From contig NZ_CP197246.1 in the NCBI RefSeq assembly GCF_052076145.1, forward strand, positions 6,324,001 through 6,388,000: a stretch of 64,000 nt of DNA, read 5' to 3'. The notes below the pieces were generated by a model. That model had not been told where the DNA came from. It was given only the letters and a program-made list of their open reading frames with translations, and ran no database searches. Made by a program: the position numbers and the translations under genes. The first letter of the stretch is position 1, and each line of letters starts with the position of its first letter. Shown here piece by piece: positions 1 through 6,604 of this stretch. Source of the stretch: Kitasatospora sp052076145. GTDB taxonomy: Bacteria > Actinomycetota > Actinomycetes > Streptomycetales > Streptomycetaceae.

Positions 1-292
1 CGCTTCAACCGCTGGTCGTTCGGCTCGTTGTTTCCAGTTGCTGTTGGCGTTGATCGTTCGCGCTTTGTTGAGCGCGTCGCACGCCGACTCAACGACGTGG
101 CGCACGTCTCAAATCGGCTTGCTTGACGACGCAAGGGGTGGGGGGGTACTCCCGTGCGCGCGTCTTCTCCGGCCGGGGCGTCATGGCATTCGAGGTCCGA
201 TGCGAACAGCAGCGAAACCACCTTCCGGCAGCAAAGCACCAGCTCAGGGCCCCTGTGGCCCACTTCAAGATCACAAAGAGAGGAGCCACAAC
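1..292. other. Left-edge stretch without a confident gene
   Basis: No gene here can be supported firmly. Plus-strand frame 1 is open from the edge to a TGA at 124-126 (42 codons, reading RFNRWSFGSL at its start), so it could be the tail of a gene entering from the left. Its codon use (many GTT, TTT, TTG) is unlike the chromosome and no family is recognised. The remainder holds the leader of the next gene, with the GAGAGGAG ribosome site at 277-284. Confidence 0.3.
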
Positions 293-673
293 GTGGCCAG
301 CACCGACATACCGGCCATCATCCGGGAGCTGAGGTCCGCCTACGAGGACCCGACCGGCAAGCCGGACGACGACGCCCACCATCCGGGCCTAGTTCTCGAC
401 CCCGCCGACCTGGTGGCGATCAATTCGGCGGCCCCGCTTATATCCCGCGCCCGACAGATCCGGTCGATCGTCGCCCGTGACGGCGAGATGATCGACGGGG
501 GAATGCGACAGGGGGTGAAGGTAGCTCATCCTCTCATTGAGACGGAAATGAAACTCTGGGCCAATGTGACGCGCATTCTTTCGCCGATCCGTACTGCCCG
601 GGAAGGCGAGGAGAAGGGGCGGGGCCACAACGCTCGCTCTGCTGCTCTCACTCGGCATTGGGGGCCCCGCTGA
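293..673 (+). CDS. Small protein resembling phage terminase small subunit (P27-like)
   Basis: This 126-residue soluble protein starts at GTG 293, nine bases after a GAGAGGAG ribosome site. The reading frame extends further upstream but lacks a comparable site there. The middle and C-terminal part (about residues 60-105) has a basic segment, G-M-R-Q-G-V-K, then H-P-L-I-E-T-E and a late L-S-P-I-R. That layout recalls P27-type small terminase subunits, which bind phage DNA at packaging start sites. No large terminase subunit, portal or capsid gene follows, so it may be a phage relic or a domesticated copy. Its TGA overlaps the ATG of the next gene, implying coupling. The family call is by eye and tentative; the coding call is firmer. 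Confidence 0.5.
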   Translation: MASTDIPAIIRELRSAYEDPTGKPDDDAHHPGLVLDPADLVAINSAAPLISRARQIRSIVARDGEMIDGGMRQGVKVAHPLIETEMKLWANVTRILSPIRTAREGEEKGRGHNARSAALTRHWGPR

Positions 674-822
674 TGGCTCGCCGCCGCACCGACCCGGAAT
701 TCGTGGCTCGGCGGGAAGCCCCCGCGCTGGTCGATGACCTCCTGTGGTGGCTGGCCGAGCTGGACCACGCGCGCGGCGTGTGCGACTGCGACGGCTCGCC
801 GCCGGAGCACCCCGCTGACTGA
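673..822 (+). CDS. 49-residue hypothetical protein, translationally coupled
   Basis: The ATG at 673 overlaps the upstream stop as TGATG, and the frame runs 49 residues (MARRRTDPEF...) to a TGA at 820-822. The protein has a basic start, a short amphipathic helix with two Trp, and a C-terminal C-x-C motif (CDCDG). No family is recognised. Coupling to the terminase-like gene and the strong terminator straight after make it the last gene of a two-gene unit. Tiny genes of this kind are common in actinophage early and packaging regions, but nothing shows its role. Confidence 0.5.
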   Translation: MARRRTDPEFVARREAPALVDDLLWWLAELDHARGVCDCDGSPPEHPAD

Positions 823-825
823 CAC

Positions 826-871
826 AACGGCCCCGGAGCCCTCACGAGTTGGGGAGGGCTCCGGGGCCGTT
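826..871 (+). terminator. Strong hairpin terminator
   Basis: A perfect 18-bp inverted repeat (826-843 with 854-871) encloses a 10-base loop just after the 49-residue gene. There is no T-run beyond TT, as is usual in high-GC actinobacteria. Confidence 0.8.
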
Positions 872-879
872 CGTCGTAC

Positions 880-938
880 CCACCCGCCGTGACTCTCTGT
901 TCGGCCGGCGGTGGACGCTCTGTGACTCTGGCGGGTGG
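880..938. repeat. Nested inverted and direct repeat upstream of the small-gene operon
   Basis: CCACCCGCC at 880-888 pairs with GGCGGGTGG at 930-938. Directly inside each arm lies a same-orientation copy of GTGACTCT (889-896 and 922-929). It sits about 120 bases before the 1055 start, so it may be an operator or a leader structure. No function is demonstrated. Confidence 0.45.
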
Positions 939-1054
939 TCAGGCTGCTTGGACTATGCGGAGGCTGGGGCTCCAGCGGCACCCCTTGACGCCCATCACTC
1001 CGACGGGTGATGGTCATGCACACCACTGCAAGTGACTCGACAGGGGCGGAGACT

Positions 1055-1354
1055 ATGGAGCTAACGTTCATCGGTATTGATCCCAACACGGACACCGACG
1101 AGAGCCCTACCGTGTGGGTGGACGAGGAAGCCGAAGACCTTGTGTTTCAGTCGTACTTGGCCGACGGGGAGACCGTTGCCACCTGCGCTCAGACGCACAT
1201 CCCTGGCCACTCGTCCGGGTGCCCCGAGGGTGAGGGCATCTTCCGTGTCCCGTTCCGCATGGTGCCGATGATCCGAGAGGCTTGTGATGTCGCAGAGCGT
1301 GCCCACCGTCGCCGACTTGATGAGGGCGGCGGAGACGTCAGCGGTACATCTTGA
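1055..1354 (+). CDS. Small conserved actinobacterial protein upstream of DUF6879 gene
   Basis: This 99-residue acidic soluble protein starts at ATG 1055 behind GGGGCGGAG (1043-1051). It reads MELTFIGIDPNT, then a run of the type SPTVWVDEE, and ends in an REACDVAERAHRRR helix. From general knowledge, proteins of this style occur widely in Streptomyces next to DUF6879 and HTH-DUF5753 genes, as here. The gene ends inside the following one (68-base overlap), so the two are coupled. Biochemical function is unknown. It could be an accessory of the regulator pair. Confidence 0.75.
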   Translation: MELTFIGIDPNTDTDESPTVWVDEEAEDLVFQSYLADGETVATCAQTHIPGHSSGCPEGEGIFRVPFRMVPMIREACDVAERAHRRRLDEGGGDVSGTS

Positions 1355-1811
1355 GCTGCGGGACAGCTACGGGATCACCCGAGAGTCGGAAGCGCTCAGG
1401 GCATGGCGTGAGACCGGTACCCGCAACGTGGACCCGGAGTCGGACCACTGGCGGTCATGGGTTGAGCTGATCCAGGAGAGCACCAGTCGGGGCGTAGCCG
1501 TCCGCCGTGCTCGGGTCGTGTCCGAGCCGGTCTCTGAGTACATCCAGTACGAGCACGCCGGTACCTCCGTGATTGTCGAGGCGGGTGAGCAGGTCCGTTG
1601 GTTGTCACGGCGTCTGACTTCCTCCCTGGCTCTGCCGGGTAATGACTTCTGGCTGTTCGACGGCCAGTTGGTGCGCTTCAACCACTTCACGGGTGAGGGT
1701 GCGTCGGCTGAGCCTGAGTACACCGAAGATCCGGCGGTTGCAGCGCTGTGCACCGCTGCCTTCGAAGCTGTCTGGGAGCGTGCCACCCCACACGCCGGTT
1801 ACACGGTCTGA
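1287..1811 (+). CDS. DUF6879 family protein
   Basis: The 174-residue product has the features of DUF6879: a start like LELRDSYG, the R-A-R-V-V-S-E-P-V-S-E-Y-I block near residues 70-80, a W-L-S-R-R segment and the L-P-G-N-D-F-W-L-F-D motif around 115-125. DUF6879 proteins typically neighbour HTH-DUF5753 regulators in Streptomyces, and the two are often discussed as toxin-antitoxin-like or developmental regulatory pairs. The start is GTG 1284 or ATG 1287, both after GAGAGG (1272-1277); ATG is preferred. The gene overlaps the previous one and ends 20 bases before the regulator. The molecular activity of the family is not established. Confidence 0.85.
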   Translation: MSQSVPTVADLMRAAETSAVHLELRDSYGITRESEALRAWRETGTRNVDPESDHWRSWVELIQESTSRGVAVRRARVVSEPVSEYIQYEHAGTSVIVEAGEQVRWLSRRLTSSLALPGNDFWLFDGQLVRFNHFTGEGASAEPEYTEDPAVAALCTAAFEAVWERATPHAGYTV

Positions 1812-1831
1812 GAGGCCCGGACAGCCTCACC

Positions 1832-2680
1832 ATGCCCGCTTCACCGCTCTCCAGCGCCCAAGAGGCGCGGAAGGCCGTTGCTGACCGCCTGGGAGGCATC
1901 CGCAAGGATGCTGAGCTGACCGGCCTTGACCTTGCTCAGCTCTGCGGCTGGCACCCGTCGAAGTCCTCTCGGATAGAGAACGCCCGCACTGTGCCATCGG
2001 ATGCCGATATCCGGGCATGGTGTGAGGCGTGCGGCGTGCCTGATCGGGCAGCCGACCTGATCGCTGCTACTCGGTCGGCAGACTCGATGTACACCGAGTG
2101 GAAGCGCATCCATCGCACCGGGATGCGCCAGACTCAGGAAGCAATCGCCCCGCTGTACGAGCGGACGCGCCACATGCGTGTCTACTGCTCCACCGTGGTC
2201 CCTGGTCTGCTCCAGACGCCCGCGTACGCCACGGGCCTACTCGAAGCCATCACAGAGTTCCGGGGCATCCCCAACGACGTGCCGGAGGCCGTAGCGGCCC
2301 GCATGGCGCGCTCTCACGTGATCCGGGAAGGCAACCACCGGTTCGCGCTGCTGGTCGAAGAGAACGTGTTGCAACACCAGCTTGCCAACGATGACGGCAT
2401 GGCCGGGCAACTCGGTTACCTGCTGGCCGTGATGTCACTGCCGAACGTCTCTCTTGGCGTGGTTCCGTTCAAGGGCCGCCGGAAGCTGTGGCCGATGGAG
2501 ACGTTCTCTATCTTCGACGACGCGCGCGTGCAGGTGGAGCTTCTGTCTGCGCGGGTGGTCATCACCACGCCCGGCGAGATCGGCACATACGCACGGGCGT
2601 TCCAAGAGCTGTCCCGGATGGCTGTCTATGGGGCGCAGGCGCGGGCGCTGATCACCGAGGCCATTGCCGCTCTGGAGTGA
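1832..2680 (+). CDS. XRE helix-turn-helix regulator with DUF5753 domain
   Basis: This 282-residue protein has an N-terminal XRE-type helix-turn-helix (about residues 10-70; LAQLCGWHPSKSSRIEN is the recognition region). A C-terminal DUF5753 domain (about 105-275) carries the family signatures Y-C-S-T-V-V-P-G-L-L-Q-T-P-A-Y-A and R-M-A-R-S. The architecture is that of the WhiJ-like regulators that multiplied in Streptomyces and act with small partner proteins in development and antibiotic control. The start is ATG 1832, which leaves a 20-base gap from the DUF6879 gene; a further upstream start would overlap that gene deeply. It is likely the DNA-binding half of the pair encoded here. Confidence 0.9.
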   Translation: MPASPLSSAQEARKAVADRLGGIRKDAELTGLDLAQLCGWHPSKSSRIENARTVPSDADIRAWCEACGVPDRAADLIAATRSADSMYTEWKRIHRTGMRQTQEAIAPLYERTRHMRVYCSTVVPGLLQTPAYATGLLEAITEFRGIPNDVPEAVAARMARSHVIREGNHRFALLVEENVLQHQLANDDGMAGQLGYLLAVMSLPNVSLGVVPFKGRRKLWPMETFSIFDDARVQVELLSARVVITTPGEIGTYARAFQELSRMAVYGAQARALITEAIAALE

Positions 2681-2778
2681 CATTCTGCAATGACGTGCAA
2701 TCGCATAGCCGTTGGCTCTCGGCGCTCCCTACCTTCGGGGTGCAGGAGGCCACACACGAGCAGGCGGGAGCGGCGGAC

Positions 2779-2982
2779 ATGGCGAGTGCAGCGGTTAGGA
2801 ACGAGCCCCCACCGAGTACGGTCGAGTGCGCCGTGTGCTCCCGGCTGGACGCCAGACGGGCGGAGTACGCCGCGCCGGGCCCGGGGCACAACCCCTCGGG
2901 TATGGGTGACATGCGGGTGATGCGCAAGCGTCACGCTGACTCCGGTACGTGCCCGCTGGCGGGGGCGTCCGATGCTGCCTGA
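2779..2982 (+). CDS. Small Cys-containing hypothetical protein
   Basis: The ATG at 2779 follows GGGAGCGG and opens a 67-residue protein. A C-x-x-C pair near residue 18 (E-C-A-V-C) is followed by a basic stretch, R-V-M-R-K-R-H, and a lone Cys near the C terminus, so a small metal site is possible. No named family is recognised. The stop lies inside the next gene, so it belongs to the coupled chain beginning at 1055. Confidence 0.55.
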   Translation: MASAAVRNEPPPSTVECAVCSRLDARRAEYAAPGPGHNPSGMGDMRVMRKRHADSGTCPLAGASDAA

Positions 2983-3220
2983 CACGATGCCCGCCGCCGC
3001 TGTTCGGGAGGTCCCCGAGCACGCAGACGTCAACCCCCTGGGGTGCAGGACAAGCGCGTGTCTCGGCTGTCAGCTGTTCGACGCCTGGGCCGTGGCGGGC
3101 AGTGATCTCCCGTGGGTCGGCCGTCAGCGCAACCGGCACCGCGAGTGGGGCGAGTGCACCGACATGACGCGCGGGGGGACCTTCCGTGACCCCGAGGACG
3201 GGGGCGAGCGTGCCGCATGA
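2972..3220 (+). CDS. Small hypothetical protein with C-x4-C-x2-C
   Basis: This 82-residue protein starts at ATG 2972, overlapping the previous stop; ATG 2987 is an alternative. It has a G-C-R-T-S-A-C-L-G-C cluster in the first third and a fourth Cys further on (W-G-E-C), an arrangement able to bind a metal. The role is unknown. Overlaps on both sides argue that it is translated as part of the operon. Confidence 0.5.
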   Translation: MLPDTMPAAAVREVPEHADVNPLGCRTSACLGCQLFDAWAVAGSDLPWVGRQRNRHREWGECTDMTRGGTFRDPEDGGERAA

Positions 3221-3383
3221 CGACTGCCCAGCCCTTCCCCCGTCGCCGGAGGCCGAGGCGGGCCAGGACGACCAGGCCGAGCCCGACGGGCTCGCGCTGG
3301 AGCCTGCCGAGTCCGGCACCACTGCGCGTCTGCGGGCGGCGGTGGCGGACCTGAACCGCCGGTCGCGCTGGGGCGTGCTGTGA
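3210..3383 (+). CDS. 57-residue acidic hypothetical protein
   Basis: A GTG at 3210 inside the previous gene opens a 57-residue frame (VPHDDCPALPPSPEAE...) ending at 3383. The frame is rich in acidic and Pro residues and ends in a short basic helix, A-D-L-N-R-R-S-R-W. No family is recognised. Support comes from the overlapping start/stop chain and fitting codon bias; the length makes it uncertain. Confidence 0.4.
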   Translation: MPHDDCPALPPSPEAEAGQDDQAEPDGLALEPAESGTTARLRAAVADLNRRSRWGVL

Positions 3384-3637
3384 TGGGGCCCCGACTCCCT
3401 CACCCCCTGCCCGCCGAGCTGGCTGCCGTGGCCAGGGCGGCGAAGGCCGAACGGCGGAGCAGGACCGCGCTCCGGGCCCGTACGCGGGCTGCCTTGCTCA
3501 AGGCCCGTGAGCAGGGTTGGACGTGGAACGAGATAGGCGCTGCTGCCCGCATCAGCGGTATGTCAGCCTCCCTGTGGGCGCAGGAGCCCCGGCCCTCCAT
3601 GGCACACAGGAAGTACCCGGACCCCGCGCCCGACTAG
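3383..3637 (+). CDS. Small HTH-like hypothetical protein
   Basis: The ATG at 3383 overlaps the previous stop (TGATG). The 84-residue product is strongly basic (KAERRSRTALRARTRAALLKA). A segment reading REQGWTWNEIGAAARISG looks like the turn of a helix-turn-helix. It may bind DNA, but it is too short and unfamiliar to name. It is the last gene before two terminator hairpins. Confidence 0.55.
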   Translation: MGPRLPHPLPAELAAVARAAKAERRSRTALRARTRAALLKAREQGWTWNEIGAAARISGMSASLWAQEPRPSMAHRKYPDPAPD

Positions 3638-3640
3638 ACC

Positions 3641-3680
3641 CCCGTACCGGCCGCCGTGGAAAGGGTTCGGCCGGTACGGG
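3641..3680 (+). terminator. Hairpin terminator 1 of the small-gene operon
   Basis: A perfect 13-bp stem (3641-3653 with 3668-3680) lies immediately after the last gene of the operon. Confidence 0.7.
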
Positions 3681-3685
3681 CCCCA

Positions 3686-3730
3686 GCCCCGTCCGTGCGT
3701 CGTCCCCCGTGGCGCACGGACGGGGCCTTT
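3686..3730 (+). terminator. Hairpin terminator 2 of the small-gene operon
   Basis: A second perfect 14-bp stem (3686-3699 with 3713-3726) is followed by CTTT. The two hairpins stand in tandem. Confidence 0.7.
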
Positions 3731-3990
3731 CGCCGTCCCGGTAGTCTCTAGGGGATAACCGAATCTGGCCCCGGCCGGCTTCACCCTCGACGAGCGGATC
3801 ACCGCCCTCCGCACGGGCGTCGAAGCCCTGGAGCTCGCCGGCCTGGCGTAGCAACAGGCACTCCTGAGGGCGGAGTTCAGCCGCTCGGCAGCACGGCCGG
3901 AGCCTGGACACCATGGCCGCGACGGCGAACCGAGGCCCTGTCCCTGTCCCAACTTCGGGACGGGCCGGGGCCTTTCGTCGTGCACGCCGA
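3731..3990. other. Gene-free stretch with a further hairpin
   Basis: No convincing gene is visible. A short coding-like run around 3764-3849 (LAPAGFTLDERITALRTG style) lacks a start and may be a remnant. An imperfect hairpin at 3934-3972 (core GTCCC/GGGAC, then TTT) lies at the end of the minus-strand regulator gene and may end transcription from either side. Confidence 0.4.
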
Positions 3991-4800
3991 TCACTCGACG
4001 GGCGGCGTGCTGTACCCGGCCTCAGCCTCCGCAGTGGTGGGCTTTTCGAGTAGGTGAAGTTCCCACGGGCCGGTGTTCACGTCGAACTCCTTCCCGAAGC
4101 CGACCCACTTTCCGGCCATCCGGCGGCCCGTCGGATCAACCAGGAGCTGAACCGCCCCGTGGTAGCGGGCCCCTTGGTAGTAGCCGTCCGGTGCGGTCTG
4201 TTCGACCCATGTCCCGGCCACGATGTTCCGGTCGATGTTCCGGTCGATGTTCCGGTCGATGGTCAGATCGAAAGTCAGGGGCGAGCCGGAGTTGGACGAG
4301 CCGTCGGGGAGCGACTGGCCGCTGATGCGGTTCCCGTGCTGGGTGAGCACGACATGGTGCAGCCCGGTGAATGCTCGGTCCCGGCTGCTGCTGTAGAACT
4401 CGTACCGACTGAGCCACACGCCGCCGTGATCGTCCCCCGTAGGTGCGGGTAGGGGCTGCCCCGCCGGGCTGCTGGGTGTCATGTCGTGGCCTCCCTCACT
4501 GTCTGCGGTGACCCTTGCTGGTAGGTCCGGGGAGTCGAACCCCAGGTCGTTCACCAGTCGTCCTGTGGCAGCTTCCAGCGCTCGGACGTAGATGGGCCGG
4601 GGGAACCGTACTTCGCCGCTCTCCCAACGCTGCACCAGCCGCTTGCTGGCGTCGTTGGGTTCGCCCTGTTCGTCGCCTACCTGTCGTAGGCGTTTGGCCA
4701 GCTCTTCCTGGCTCAAGCGCAGACCGAGGCGCACGGCCCGAAGGGTCTCGTTCGGCGTCGTCAGAGCCCCACGATAGGTGTGATCCTCCGTGAATGACAC
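3991..4800 (-). CDS. XRE-type helix-turn-helix protein with unknown C-terminal domain
   Basis: The 269-residue product has an N-terminal Cro/C1-type HTH (about residues 15-85: ETLRAVRLGLRLSQEELAKRL, then ASKRLVQRWESGEVRFPRP). After a linker comes a C-terminal beta-rich region (about 125-265) rich in aromatic residues and Gly (GGVWLSRYEFYSSSRDRAF...; GKWVGFGKEFDVN). This kind of tail occurs in actinobacterial regulators and may sense a ligand. A tandem IDRN repeat interrupts it. The GTG start at 4800 is weakly supported, and starts nearer TTPNETLR are possible. It is divergent from the 4972 gene, which it probably controls. Confidence 0.75.
   Translation of the reverse strand: MSFTEDHTYRGALTTPNETLRAVRLGLRLSQEELAKRLRQVGDEQGEPNDASKRLVQRWESGEVRFPRPIYVRALEAATGRLVNDLGFDSPDLPARVTADSEGGHDMTPSSPAGQPLPAPTGDDHGGVWLSRYEFYSSSRDRAFTGLHHVVLTQHGNRISGQSLPDGSSNSGSPLTFDLTIDRNIDRNIDRNIVAGTWVEQTAPDGYYQGARYHGAVQLLVDPTGRRMAGKWVGFGKEFDVNTGPWELHLLEKPTTAEAEAGYSTPPVE
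4221..4256. repeat. 12-bp in-frame tandem repeat inside the XRE gene
   Basis: CGATGTTCCGGT occurs three times in a row, with a partial fourth copy. It encodes IDRN repeats on the minus strand. The length is a multiple of three, so changes in copy number would keep the frame. Confidence 0.85.
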
Positions 4801-4971
4801 CGAAATGACGCCTTGTCAGGTCATCGAAGTGACGTCTGTCCGGCGTCGCGCGGGCTTGCCGCTCAGGACCAGTATCGGTTGCGACAGAGCGCTCTCGACG
4901 GGACAGCCATCACCGATCGGCGCCGACGTGGGCGGCAAGGTCAATCATTTCTACGCGCGGAGGTACGCACC

Positions 4972-5448
4972 ATGAGCGAAACGATCACGCCTGCATTGGC
5001 GGGAACGGACCCGCGTGGCCTCATCCTCCCGGAGGTGCGCGCGCTGATCATCACCACGATTCGGGCGCAGCGCCCGGAGGTGACCGAGGAGCGCGCCGAA
5101 CTGGGCGTCGGTCAGATGGCGGCGTTCCTGACCGCCTGCGCCCTGAGCGACCGACCGCTGAGTCCGTCGCCGGAGGTGGACGACTACTGGCACGCCTTCG
5201 TGCTCAACACCGAGGCGTACCTGAACTGGTGCATGGCCAGTCTCGGCAAGATGGTGCACCACAAGCCGGGCTATCTGGACCCGGAGGAGCACGGCGGCGG
5301 CAAGGCCCTCCGGGCCCGTGCCATCGACGCGATCGCGGAGTTGGGATTCCTGCTCGAACCGGACTTCTGGCCGGAGATCGAGTTGGCGAACTGCTCGCAG
5401 TGCCACGCCAACTGCTCTGACAGCCCATTCGCGGGCCACCAGGGCTGA
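4972..5448 (+). CDS. WHxF/HHxP-motif protein with Cys-rich C-terminal tail
   Basis: The start is ATG 4972 behind GGAGGT, giving 158 residues. The core has V-D-D-Y-W-H-A-F-V-L-N-T-E-A-Y (70-84), a Cys at 87 and V-H-H-K-P-G (95-100). This pattern recalls the WH...HH motif of glycine-rich-domain (GRDP)-like proteins. The tail L-A-N-C-S-Q-C-H-A-N-C-S carries Cys 141, 144 and 148 plus His 145, and may bind metal or be modified. It is followed 70 bases on by a phosphotransferase-like gene and preceded by a divergent XRE gene, suggesting a three-gene functional unit. Its activity is unknown. Confidence 0.65.
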   Translation: MSETITPALAGTDPRGLILPEVRALIITTIRAQRPEVTEERAELGVGQMAAFLTACALSDRPLSPSPEVDDYWHAFVLNTEAYLNWCMASLGKMVHHKPGYLDPEEHGGGKALRARAIDAIAELGFLLEPDFWPEIELANCSQCHANCSDSPFAGHQG

Positions 5449-5518
5449 CCGCGAAGCAAGCTCGGTCGGTGCCCCGTCGTTGGGCACCGGCTCCCCAGTT
5501 CAGGCAAAGGAATAGCAA

Positions 5519-6325
5519 GTGTCATCGCAGCGGACCGAATGGGCTCAACTTCCCGTCGGGGCAAGGGAGGCGGTTCTGAGCCACACGGGTCAGGTTCTCA
5601 GGGCCCGGAGTGCGGAGGCCGGAGTCATGTCCGCCTTCGCCAGCATGCTGGACACCCGGTCCGGCTCCGTGTTCGTCAAGGCCACTCCGGCGGACAGCCC
5701 TACGGCGTGGGTCTACCGGCACGAGGCGCGGGTGACCGCTGCCGCGCCGTTGGCCCCACCGCTGCTCTGGCAGGCCGAGGGTGGGGGGTGGCTGCTCTAC
5801 GGGTACGGCGCGCTGGCGGGCCGGTATCCAAGCTTCGCTCCCGGCTCGCCGGACCTGCGTCCATTGGTCCACGCCCTGACCGTCGTGTCCGGTCATCCGT
5901 GGCCTGTGGAGGTCAGAAAGAAGCCCCTCGGTGACCGGCTGGCCCGGTTCGTACCTCCCGGCGGGGAGGGGGTGCTGGACGGCCGTTCCATGGCCCACAC
6001 CGATGTCGGTGAGTTCAATCTCCTGGTGACGGGTTCCGGTGTCCGGATTCTCGACTGGGCGCTGTCCTGTCCGGGGCCGGAGTGGACTGATGCGGCTCTG
6101 CTGGTGCCCCGGCTGATCGCTGCAGGGCATTCGCCGGAGCAGGCGGACTACGTGGCCCGGCACGTCCCGGCCTACCGTGAGGCGGACCCGGAGCGGTTGG
6201 GGGTCTTCGCCACCACCATTCACGCGTTCTGGGCGAGCCGTACCGCAGAGGACCCGTTGCCACAGCGGGTGAAGCTCACCGACGCAGCTGAGCGGTGGGC
6301 ACGGATGGCCGGGCTGCGCGGCTAG
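5519..6325 (+). CDS. Aminoglycoside-phosphotransferase-like (APH fold) protein
   Basis: This 268-residue protein has the sparse motif set of an APH/choline-kinase fold: K54 (V-F-V-K), E69 (R-H-E-A-R), the catalytic-loop H160-T-D-V-G-E-F-N167 and I-L-D179-W180. It therefore probably binds ATP and phosphorylates a small molecule or peptide. The start is GTG 5519, after AAAGGAA. The 70-base gap to the Cys-tail gene suggests co-transcription. No gene nearby indicates antibiotic modification, so the substrate is open; the neighbour's product is one candidate. It is shorter than typical antibiotic-modifying APHs and lacks membrane segments. Confidence 0.75.
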   Translation: MSSQRTEWAQLPVGAREAVLSHTGQVLRARSAEAGVMSAFASMLDTRSGSVFVKATPADSPTAWVYRHEARVTAAAPLAPPLLWQAEGGGWLLYGYGALAGRYPSFAPGSPDLRPLVHALTVVSGHPWPVEVRKKPLGDRLARFVPPGGEGVLDGRSMAHTDVGEFNLLVTGSGVRILDWALSCPGPEWTDAALLVPRLIAAGHSPEQADYVARHVPAYREADPERLGVFATTIHAFWASRTAEDPLPQRVKLTDAAERWARMAGLRG

Positions 6326-6338
6326 GGGGCGCGCTGGG

Positions 6339-6581
6339 CTAATCGGTCGGAGGGGGCTCCGGGGAGTCGTGGTGGACGTGCAGGTCGCCGTTCATCACGG
6401 AGTAGGCGGTGGCGTGGCCTTCGGCTGTGGTGTTGAGGGTCGAAGACTCGGGGGCAGGGGCAGGGGCGGCCTCGGGGTTCGGGTGGTTGACCTCGACCTG
6501 GTTGTCGTGGCCGACGACGACGGGGCCGGCCACGTTGCCGCCGATCCGTACGGTGAAGCGGTCTCCTGAGGTTGACGGCAT
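6339..6581 (-). CDS. Small protein with GGN-GPVV motif, partner of the membrane NTPase-like gene
   Basis: ATG 6581 opens an 80-residue frame. Residues 10-32 read TVRIGGNVAGPVVVGHDNQV, closely matching residues 19-38 of the product of the adjacent larger gene (VEIGGNAMGPVVAGDHNLVV). A Pro/Ala/Glu linker follows, then a second short beta-like motif near the end, A-Y-S-V-M-N-G-D-L-H-V-H-H. Only 23 bases separate it from the larger gene upstream on the same strand, so they form one unit. From memory, G-N-x-x-G-P-V-V repeats are seen in Streptomyces STAND-type and other signalling proteins, perhaps as homotypic adaptors. Function is inferred only. Confidence 0.65.
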   Translation of the reverse strand: MPSTSGDRFTVRIGGNVAGPVVVGHDNQVEVNHPNPEAAPAPAPESSTLNTTAEGHATAYSVMNGDLHVHHDSPEPPPTD

Positions 6582-6604
6582 GAGGTGGCGGGACTCCTTC
6601 GGGG

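Noticed and set aside
1..126. A gene tail entering from the left edge
   Set aside because: The frame is open for 42 codons, but codon use is atypical and nothing is recognised. Left as an unassigned edge region.
3764..3849. A short coding-like run LAPAGFTLDERITALRTG...
   Set aside because: There is no start codon or ribosome site, and a stop lies immediately upstream in frame. At most a remnant.
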